From Anaerolineae bacterium (GTDB taxonomy: Bacteria > Chloroflexota > Anaerolineae > B4-G1), in the NCBI GenBank assembly GCA_030612585.1, contig JAUWNP010000270.1, positions 1 through 5,144 of the forward strand: DNA of 5,144 bases, read 5' to 3'. A program made the position numbers and the translations under genes. The notes beneath the pieces were generated by a model, which saw only the letters and a list, made by a program, of their open reading frames with translations, did not search any database and was not told where the DNA came from. This document shows, piece by piece, positions 1 through 4,152 of this stretch; within the stretch, counting starts at the first letter, position 1; each line of letters begins with the position of its first letter.

Positions 1-1
1 A

Positions 2-220
2 AACGTGATCAAGAAGGCCGGCCAAAAGTTCGAGGCCGCTCTCGCGGGGATCAAACCATGGGCGGCTGCCTTACGCCGGCAACTGGACGATCTTCTGGCC
101 GATGAAATCGAGGTGACCTTTGGCGTCAAGGCTGTCGGCGAGGCGGGCAACTTCGCCGTAGGCAAAGTGGGCGCGGAGGCCAACTATGAAGTGACGCTGA
201 AGTGGAGCAATAAAGAATGA
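2..220 (+). CDS. Trypco1 (trypsin-co-occurring domain 1, CU044_2847-like) protein, 5' partial
   Basis: This is the C-terminal part of a small protein whose N-terminus lies outside the window. The frame is open to the left edge and ends at TGA 218-220. The visible residues show the pattern I associate with the Trypco1 family: VIKKAGQKFEAAL, then a helical KPWAAALRRQLDDLL segment, then a beta-rich tail with EIEVTFGVK, GAEANYEV and TLKW. The GTG at 5 encodes the V of VIKKAG, a mid-domain residue in relatives, so I do not take it as the start. Family knowledge: Trypco1 proteins are small, have no known enzymatic activity, and often lie beside trypsin-like proteases or in NTPase-linked conflict/signalling clusters. 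No protease is visible here, but the upstream side is missing. The last codons run into the first unit of the heptamer array. The family assignment is by recall of motif pattern and is fairly confident; the function is unknown. Confidence 0.75.
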   Translation, partial: NVIKKAGQKFEAALAGIKPWAAALRRQLDDLLADEIEVTFGVKAVGEAGNFAVGKVGAEANYEVTLKWSNKE

Positions 221-327
221 CCAATGAACAATGAACAATGAACAATGAACAATGACCAATGAACAATGAACAATGATAAATGAACAATGACCAATGATAA
301 ATGAACAATGACAAATGACAAATGACC
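216..327 (+). repeat. AT-rich heptamer tandem array, 16 units of AATGANN
   Basis: Sixteen consecutive 7-bp units fill 112 bp without a phase slip. Every unit is AATGA followed by AC, CC, TA or CA; AATGAAC is the commonest. In order the last two bases are cc, ac x4, cc, ac x2, ta, ac, cc, ta, ac, ca x2, cc. A 21-bp higher-order unit (ta, ac, then cc or ca) occurs twice, at 272-292 and 293-313. The first unit contains the stop codon of the Trypco1 gene. Each unit carries ATGA, and because 7 is not a multiple of 3 the TGA rotates through all three + frames. All three reverse frames stay open, which creates long spurious minus-strand ORFs. The array is far more AT-rich than the flanking genes. 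I recall similar intergenic heptamers from Chloroflexota and cyanobacterial genomes. Confidence 0.95.
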
Positions 328-333
328 AAACGG

Positions 334-389
334 TGAGTTCTGAGGGCTGACTGTTGATCGCTGACCGCTGACGGCTAGTGGTTGAGGAG
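334..389 (+). repeat. GC-rich degenerate heptamer track (TGANNNN register)
   Basis: After a 4-base change of phase the 7-bp rhythm continues with different bases. Eight consecutive heptamers read TGAGTTC, TGAGGGC, TGACTGT, TGATCGC, TGACCGC, TGACGGC, TAGTGGT and TGAGGAG. Seven start with TGA and one with TAG, so this part also places stop codons in every + frame. The last unit merges into the Shine-Dalgarno sequence of the HEAT gene. No convincing sigma-70 promoter is seen in 328-394, so the origin of the HEAT/ThiF transcript is unclear; it may be read through from the Trypco1 gene. Confidence 0.7.
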
Positions 390-392
390 GGG
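384..392 (+). promoter_or_regulatory. Shine-Dalgarno of the HEAT-repeat gene
   Basis: The purine run GAGGAGGGG lies immediately upstream of ATG 395, with C-A between. Its GAGGAG core gives a normal 5-nt spacing. It supports ATG 395 as the start and shows that the heptamer-rich spacer ends in a functional translation signal. Confidence 0.7.
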
Positions 393-394
393 CA

Positions 395-691
395 ATGGTG
401 GAGGAGGTATCTGGCCATCTGCGAAAACTGAAATCGAGCCTGGCGGGCGTGCGCTCCCACGCGGCCTGGCAATTGGGACGGCTGAGTGATACCAGCGCGG
501 TACCAGCCTTGATCCAGGCGCTACAGACGGACGAAAACGAGGACGTGCGCTGGACGGCGGCCTGGGCGCTGGCCGAACTGGGAGACGCAACCGCAATCCC
601 GGCGCTTGAGGCGGCCAGCGAGACAGACGAGAGCGATGAGGTGCGGTCGCGGGCCTGGGAGGCCCTGCGGGTGCTGAGGGGCGATGGGTGA
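395..691 (+). CDS. Small HEAT-repeat protein (PBS-lyase-like HEAT repeats)
   Basis: This 98-residue protein is almost entirely HEAT repeats, an alpha-helical scaffold for protein-protein binding. The signature V-R-x-x-A-A/R-W-x-L-x-x-L occurs at residues 19-30, 51-62 and 83-94, an exact 32-residue period, with intervening helices such as AVPALIQAL (35-43) and AIPALEAA (67-74). That gives two full repeats and one half repeat. It lacks a signal peptide and membrane segments and is probably cytosolic. ATG 395 is chosen because of the strong SD at 384-392. The gene overlaps the downstream ThiF-like gene by the GTGA quartet at 688-691, so the two are probably translationally coupled and the HEAT protein may bind the E1-like enzyme or its substrate (inference). 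Small HEAT proteins are common and functionally diverse, so no function is assigned. Confidence 0.88.
   Translation: MVEEVSGHLRKLKSSLAGVRSHAAWQLGRLSDTSAVPALIQALQTDENEDVRWTAAWALAELGDATAIPALEAASETDESDEVRSRAWEALRVLRGDG
676..681 (+). promoter_or_regulatory. Shine-Dalgarno deciding the GTG start of the ThiF-like gene
   Basis: GAGGGG inside the last codons of the HEAT gene lies 6 nt before GTG 688. It lies 12 nt before the alternative in-frame ATG 694, which is too far for an efficient start. The GTG, overlapping the HEAT stop codon, is therefore preferred. Confidence 0.65.
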
Positions 692-1539
692 CAATGGACA
701 GACTGGCCTTGCAGAGACGAATTGACGAACTGGCAGACGTGGAAGATGGCGTGCGTCTTATCCACCTCCGGCAGGTGCACGAGTTGGCCGCCGCGAACGA
801 CTGCTCCATCCGGGACGTTGAATTGGCGGCGTTGGAAGCGGGTGTCCTCCCCCGGCGCTATATGCGTAGCCTGGGCACGGTTGGTCTGGAGGGGCAGGCC
901 CGGCTCTTACGGGCCACAGTGGCGGTCGTGGGGCTGGGTGGGCTGGGGGGATACATCGTGGAGGCACTGGCCCGTATGGGGGTGGGGCGGCTGGTCCTGA
1001 TAGACGGCGACGTCTTTGAGGATCACAACCTCAACCGGCAGGTCTTGAGCGGTGAGGCCAATCTGGGTATGGATAAGGTGCGGGCCTCGTACCACCGCGT
1101 CGCTGGGATCAACAGCGCGGTGGAGGTGGTGGGTCACGTGGTGGCGCTCACCCGAGAAAACCTACCCCGGCTCTTGGATGGGGCAGACGTGGTCGTGGAT
1201 GGCCTCGACCGGTTGCCCATTCGCCTGGTTCTGCAGGAGGGAGCCCAGGCGCTGGGCATCCCGATGGTGCACGGGAGCATCGCGGGCTTCCTAGGACAGG
1301 TGATGACCATCTTCCCTGGCGATTTGGGCCTACGTAGCCTGTATGGTGAGGGAGGCGATCTCCCGGAGCAGGGGCTTGAGGCACAACTAGGGTGCCCGGC
1401 CGCGACGCCGATGGCGGTGGCAGCCTGGGAGGCGCAGGAGGTTGTGAAGATCCTGCTCGGCCACGGTGAACTTCTTCGACGGCGGTTGTTGGTGATGGAT
1501 ATGGAGACGGGTACGATTGAGGTCCTGCAATTGGGTTGA
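688..1539 (+). CDS. ThiF/MoeB/HesA-type E1-like adenylyltransferase
   Basis: This 283-residue protein is an E1-like (ThiF/MoeB) enzyme, a family that uses ATP to adenylate the C-terminal glycine of ubiquitin-like sulfur carriers. Residues 78-118 form the nucleotide-binding Rossmann core, with GLGGLGG (82-88), acidic D106/D108 ending strand 2, and the F-E-x-x-N-L-N-R-Q signature (110-118) with the conserved arginine at 117. K130 in GMDKVR and D171/D174 in VVDGLDR fit the ATP/Mg site. GCPAATPMAVAAWEAQEVVK (235-254) matches the C-terminal core, and C236 is the obvious candidate thiol. No paired CxxC zinc motifs are seen; the only cysteines are 39 and 236. Residues 1-75 form a helical extension (for example DVELAALEAG) absent from minimal MoeB. 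No MoaD/ThiS-like carrier is in the window, so the substrate is unknown. It is coupled to the HEAT gene and followed by a terminator-like hairpin. Confidence 0.9.
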   Translation: MTMDRLALQRRIDELADVEDGVRLIHLRQVHELAAANDCSIRDVELAALEAGVLPRRYMRSLGTVGLEGQARLLRATVAVVGLGGLGGYIVEALARMGVGRLVLIDGDVFEDHNLNRQVLSGEANLGMDKVRASYHRVAGINSAVEVVGHVVALTRENLPRLLDGADVVVDGLDRLPIRLVLQEGAQALGIPMVHGSIAGFLGQVMTIFPGDLGLRSLYGEGGDLPEQGLEAQLGCPAATPMAVAAWEAQEVVKILLGHGELLRRRLLVMDMETGTIEVLQLG

Positions 1540-1576
1540 GGCTATAGCGGCGTTTGCCAGACAGGGGAGTGAGACC

Positions 1577-1607
1577 GAGCGAGCCTACTGATGACGTAGG
1601 CTCGTTT
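1577..1607 (+). terminator. Probable intrinsic terminator after the ThiF-like gene
   Basis: A perfect inverted repeat, CGAGCCTAC (1580-1588) and GTAGGCTCG (1596-1604), encloses a 7-nt loop, TGATGAC. The stem can be extended by G-U and A-U pairs to 1577-1607. A short, interrupted T-rich tail follows (GTTTACGTTT, 1604-1613). Its position 38 nt after the ThiF stop and before a strong promoter suits a terminator. The T tract is poor, so termination may be partial or factor-assisted. Confidence 0.65.
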
Positions 1608-1619
1608 ACGTTTGGAGAT

Positions 1620-1648
1620 AGCACCGGCCTGAAGAGCCGAGAGGTGCT
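1620..1648 (+). other. Possible bulged hairpin upstream of the promoter
   Basis: AGCACC (1620-1625) can pair with GGTGCT (1643-1648). Inside it GGC (1626-1628) pairs with GCC (1636-1638), with a GAGA bulge and a 7-nt loop. No T tract follows. It could be part of a structured 3' end, an operator-like element or chance in GC-rich DNA. Confidence 0.3.
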
Positions 1649-1655
1649 CCTCCAA

Positions 1656-1673
1656 CGCCGTCTGTTCACGGCG
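1656..1673 (+). other. Short inverted repeat upstream of the -35 box
   Basis: CGCCGT (1656-1661) and ACGGCG (1668-1673) form a perfect 6-bp inverted repeat with a 6-nt spacer, ending 14 nt before the -35 hexamer. It could be a dyad operator or activator site for the downstream promoter, or a small hairpin. No known regulator motif is recognised. Confidence 0.3.
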
Positions 1674-1687
1674 GCACACCCAGCACT

Positions 1688-1716
1688 TTGACAATGTTCC
1701 TGGGCTGTGATATTCT
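1688..1716 (+). promoter_or_regulatory. Sigma-70-type promoter of the glycosyltransferase operon
   Basis: A perfect -35 box, TTGACA (1688-1693), is followed by an optimal 17-nt spacer and the -10 box TATTCT (1711-1716, 4/6 to consensus). The -10 is preceded by TGA at 1708-1710, giving an extended TG-N -10. Transcription would start near 1722-1724, leaving a leader of about 17 nt that just contains the SD. This is the only clear promoter in the window and probably drives the four genes from 1740 onward. Confidence 0.75.
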
Positions 1717-1728
1717 CTCTCAGCCAGT

Positions 1729-1733
1729 GGAGG
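1729..1733 (+). promoter_or_regulatory. Shine-Dalgarno fixing the glycosyltransferase start at ATG 1740
   Basis: GGAGG lies 6 nt before ATG 1740. The upstream in-frame GTG at 1707 overlaps the promoter -10 region and precedes the predicted transcription start, so it cannot be used from this promoter. Confidence 0.75.
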
Positions 1734-1739
1734 TGTGGT

Positions 1740-3308
1740 ATGGCGAGATGCGTTGATAGGTTGTGGGTGGTCGCAGTGACGGCATTGGGCGGCTTCCTGC
1801 GGGTCTACCAGATTGGCGTCAAGGGGCTCTGGCTCGACGAGGCTTTCAGCGTCTGGCTAGGCTGGCAGCCCGTGGGGGAGATGATGGGCTGGCTGGTGCG
1901 CATTGACCAGCACCCGCCGCTCTACCATCTACTGCTGCATTTCTGGATGGTCCTGGGCGACGACCCGGCTACCGTGCGGTCACTCTCCGCTTTATGGGGC
2001 ACGCTGACCATTCCCGTGGTTTACCTGCTGGGCCGCCGTTTGGGCGACGACAAGGTGGGGTTCCTCGCCGCGCTGGTACTGGCCGTCTCCCCCTTCCACG
2101 TGCACTTCGCCCAGGAGACGCGCATGTACACACTGCTGACACTGAACGTTTCGCTGGCGCTGTACGCGCTAGTGCGATTGCTCACTGACCCCCGCTCGGC
2201 CGAAGCACGGCTGGGCAGGCAATTCGTGGACTTCTGGCGGGGCTGGCGAGCCGCCCGTCGCTGCCCTCCCCTGCAGGCCATTGAGACCGACCTGGCCTGG
2301 TTGGGCTACGTGGTCTTCACGGCGGCGACGCTGTTGACTCACAACACAGCAGTCCTTTTCCCCATCGCCGCAAATATCATCGTGCTGCTCTTGATCCGCC
2401 TGCGAATCACGAATCATGAGTTCTTGCGCAACTGGCTCCTGGCCCAGGTAGGCGTGCTTCTGCTATGGAGTCCCTGGCTTCCGGCCTTCACCGTTCAGAG
2501 CGTGGGCGTCTACCGGGAGTTCTGGCTGCCTGCGCCAACGTGGAGCACGGTCGTCGGCGTGGTAGGGGCCTTCGTGAGTGACTTCCTGCCGTTGCCGCCC
2601 GCCGGTCTCTGCGCGGTAGGGGTGCTGTACGTGGGGCTGGCGCTGCTGGGGCTGGTCCACTTCCGCCGCCGTCCGGCGCACGTCCTGTTTCTGCTCGCCA
2701 TCTTCACAACGCCGTTTGTGGGTGAGTGGCTGGTCAGCCTATACCGGCCCATCTTTTACGACCGCACGCTCATCTGGGCCTCGCTCCCGCTCTACTTGTT
2801 GCTGGCCGCCGGCATGCGCCAGTTGCACCATCGGCCCCGTGTCGTCGTCGCCGTCGTTCTGGTGGCGCTGGCGGTCAACACCCTTTCGCTGCGGGAGTAT
2901 TACGTCAACTTCGAGAAGGAACAGTGGGACGACGCGGCACCGTTTGTGGCGGAGCGGGTGGAGGCCGATGACTTGATTCTGTTTAACGCGACCTGGGCGC
3001 AGATTCCTTTTGACTACTACTTCCGCCAGTACAAGCGGTCGGTGGCCGAACACGGCGTGCCGGTGGATCTATTCGACCGGTCCGTCCTGGAACCGAAGAT
3101 GACCAGAAGCGACCTGCCCCGGCTGCGGGCGCTCGTCGGAGGCCACGAGCGAGTGTGGCTGGTCTACAGCCACGACTGGTACACCGACCCGCAGGGGCTG
3201 ATCCCTCCGGCGTTGGATAAGGAACTCGACCTGCTCGACTGGTGGGACTTCCGTGGCCTGCAGATACGGTTATATGGGAGGCAGATGGATGAACGCGACC
3301 GAAGATAA
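1740..3308 (+). CDS. GT39/ArnT-like polytopic membrane glycosyltransferase (GT-C fold)
   Basis: This 522-residue membrane protein belongs to the polyprenyl-phosphate-sugar-dependent GT-C family (PMT/ArnT-like, GT39), which transfers sugars on the outer face of the membrane. A first membrane helix (about 8-27) leads to GLWLDEAFS, where D33-E34 form the typical catalytic acidic pair of the first external loop. HPPLYH (58-63) and QETRMY (125-130) are further family marks. About ten hydrophobic helices follow up to residue 383, with an arginine-rich, probably cytoplasmic loop at 150-184, THNTA (200-204), LLWSPWLPAF (241-250) and YRPIFYDR (335-342). The last 135 or so residues are soluble and probably extracytoplasmic. 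The start at ATG 1740 rests on the SD and promoter. Donor and acceptor cannot be read from sequence. It is the first gene of the operon, and its end overlaps the nucleotidyltransferase gene by 20 nt. Confidence 0.88.
   Translation: MARCVDRLWVVAVTALGGFLRVYQIGVKGLWLDEAFSVWLGWQPVGEMMGWLVRIDQHPPLYHLLLHFWMVLGDDPATVRSLSALWGTLTIPVVYLLGRRLGDDKVGFLAALVLAVSPFHVHFAQETRMYTLLTLNVSLALYALVRLLTDPRSAEARLGRQFVDFWRGWRAARRCPPLQAIETDLAWLGYVVFTAATLLTHNTAVLFPIAANIIVLLLIRLRITNHEFLRNWLLAQVGVLLLWSPWLPAFTVQSVGVYREFWLPAPTWSTVVGVVGAFVSDFLPLPPAGLCAVGVLYVGLALLGLVHFRRRPAHVLFLLAIFTTPFVGEWLVSLYRPIFYDRTLIWASLPLYLLLAAGMRQLHHRPRVVVAVVLVALAVNTLSLREYYVNFEKEQWDDAAPFVAERVEADDLILFNATWAQIPFDYYFRQYKRSVAEHGVPVDLFDRSVLEPKMTRSDLPRLRALVGGHERVWLVYSHDWYTDPQGLIPPALDKELDLLDWWDFRGLQIRLYGRQMDERDRR
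3276..3281 (+). promoter_or_regulatory. Shine-Dalgarno deciding the nucleotidyltransferase start
   Basis: GGGAGG, inside the glycosyltransferase gene, lies 7 nt before ATG 3289. The alternatives GTG 3253 and ATG 3274 lie upstream of or beside this site and have no comparable SD. Confidence 0.7.
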
Positions 3309-4152
3309 CCCTGGAACACCGCGACATCAGGCCCTATTACAAGCCACCGTATCCTACTATGCGGATGATCCTCGCGTCCTGGCCGTGGCAGTGTTTGGAT
3401 CACTCGGGCGTGGCACGTGGGATCGCTATTCCGACCTTGACCTCGATATAGTGATCGCCGACGGTGTGGACATTGACGTCACCCAGGAATTGAGGCGGTT
3501 GTGCGATGCCTTTACATCCATCGGTGAGCGAGTTGCGTTGATCATCCCGGACGGTGACGATGCAGGCGATGTGGTACTTGAATCACTGATGGAACTTTCA
3601 ACCCGCTACCATCCGCTCCACACAACCAGCCCGAACATCGTGGACAGCGTTCAGGTCCTCGCGGGGCGAATTGACGGTGCGGCCATCAAAGCGGCCGGAC
3701 TGGCAAACGAGTGCGTGGGAGACGGGCCGCTGGGCCGGGTCTTGGATATGTGTGTGCGATATGCTGTTGGCGTAGATGTCGCCCTGCAACGGCGACAGAT
3801 TTGGGGAGCGATTGAACTGTTGCATCGAATGCGCGGGCTTCTTATGGAGTTATTTGCCCGCGCCCGTAATGGTGTGCGCCCTTGCCACGTTTTTCAGGCA
3901 GAAGCGGATGCAGTCTTGCAGGCCCGGCTGGGCGCCACGCTGCCGCAGTACGATATGATCTCTGCGCGAGAGTCGCTGGCACGGTTCCTCGAAATCCTGG
4001 AGCACTATCTTGGGCAGTTGACGGGTGGGCAAGTTCAACTTACGGAGGCCCATCGTAGAGTGCTGAACCTTGTTCGCATGAGACAGGTATATCTGAGTAG
4101 TGGAGATGCGAGGCGACCTCTCCCGACTCTCCCGACCGGAGGAGAAGCGTGA
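3289..4152 (+). CDS. Pol-beta-superfamily nucleotidyltransferase domain protein
   Basis: This 287-residue soluble protein has an N-terminal nucleotidyltransferase domain of the DNA polymerase beta superfamily (as in aminoglycoside and lincosamide nucleotidyltransferases). The signature is VAVFGSLGRGTWDRYSDLDL (33-52): G37-S38 bind the triphosphate, and D49 and D51 are the metal-binding carboxylates; D53 follows. A third catalytic carboxylate is not obvious; the acidic IIPDGDDAGD stretch (about 84-93) is a candidate region. The second half (about 120-275) is helical, with many Arg/Leu heptads, and resembles the accessory domain of such enzymes. The C-terminus is low-complexity (RRPLPTLPTGGEA) and contains a duplicated 9-mer. 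ATG 3289 is chosen by the SD at 3276-3281. The gene overlaps the GT39 gene by 20 nt and the next gene by GTGA, so it is embedded in the operon. The substrate is unknown: small molecule, protein or RNA are all possible. Resistance activity should not be assumed. Confidence 0.82.
   Translation: MNATEDNPGTPRHQALLQATVSYYADDPRVLAVAVFGSLGRGTWDRYSDLDLDIVIADGVDIDVTQELRRLCDAFTSIGERVALIIPDGDDAGDVVLESLMELSTRYHPLHTTSPNIVDSVQVLAGRIDGAAIKAAGLANECVGDGPLGRVLDMCVRYAVGVDVALQRRQIWGAIELLHRMRGLLMELFARARNGVRPCHVFQAEADAVLQARLGATLPQYDMISARESLARFLEILEHYLGQLTGGQVQLTEAHRRVLNLVRMRQVYLSSGDARRPLPTLPTGGEA
4118..4135 (+). repeat. 9-bp tandem duplication in the 3' end of the nucleotidyltransferase gene
   Basis: CTCTCCCGA is repeated exactly at 4118-4126 and 4127-4135. 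It encodes the repetitive P-L-P-T-L-P-T tail, and the following GGAGGAG is the SD of the next gene. The tail looks like former spacer DNA that became coding. Confidence 0.6.
4138..4144 (+). promoter_or_regulatory. Shine-Dalgarno of the MazG-DUF84 fusion gene
   Basis: GGAGGAG lies directly before GTG 4149; its GGAGG core is 6 nt away. It supports the GTG start, which overlaps the stop of the preceding gene as GTGA. Confidence 0.75.

Noticed and set aside
5..7. GTG 5 as a true start of a 71-residue protein
   Set aside because: It encodes the valine of the conserved mid-domain VIKKAG motif; the gene most likely extends beyond the left edge.
216..327. CRISPR-like array
   Set aside because: Units are 7 bp, contiguous and without spacers; this is a simple tandem repeat.
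328..394. A promoter for the HEAT gene in the spacer
   Set aside because: TTGATC-like and GATAAA-like hexamers occur in the repeats, but no pair has acceptable spacing and both are by-products of the heptamers.
694..696. ATG 694 as start of the ThiF-like protein
   Set aside because: The SD at 676-681 is 12 nt away, whereas GTG 688 is 6 nt away and overlaps the previous stop. ATG 694 remains a minor alternative that differs by two residues.
184..780. Long minus-strand open frames across the heptamer array (for example 184-780, 71-472, 126-329)
   Set aside because: They exist because the reverse complement of AATGANN contains no stop in any frame. Their peptides are repetitive (HCSLFIVH-type) or antisense to the recognised HEAT and ThiF genes.
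1052..1294. Alternative + and - frames inside ThiF, GT39 and DUF84 genes
   Set aside because: They are shadows of high-GC coding regions: Arg/Trp/Pro/Ser-rich peptides with no recognisable domains.
1707..1739. GTG 1707 as start of the glycosyltransferase
   Set aside because: It overlaps the extended -10 of the promoter and lies upstream of the predicted transcription start; ATG 1740 has GGAGG 6 nt upstream.
1540..1739. tRNA, riboswitch or small ORF in the ThiF-GT39 spacer
   Set aside because: No cloverleaf, no recognised riboswitch core and no ORF with an SD was seen; only hairpins and the promoter are supported.
3253..3288. GTG 3253 or ATG 3274 as start of the nucleotidyltransferase
   Set aside because: No SD supports either, and each would lengthen the overlap with the GT39 gene. 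ATG 3289 has GGGAGG 7 nt upstream.
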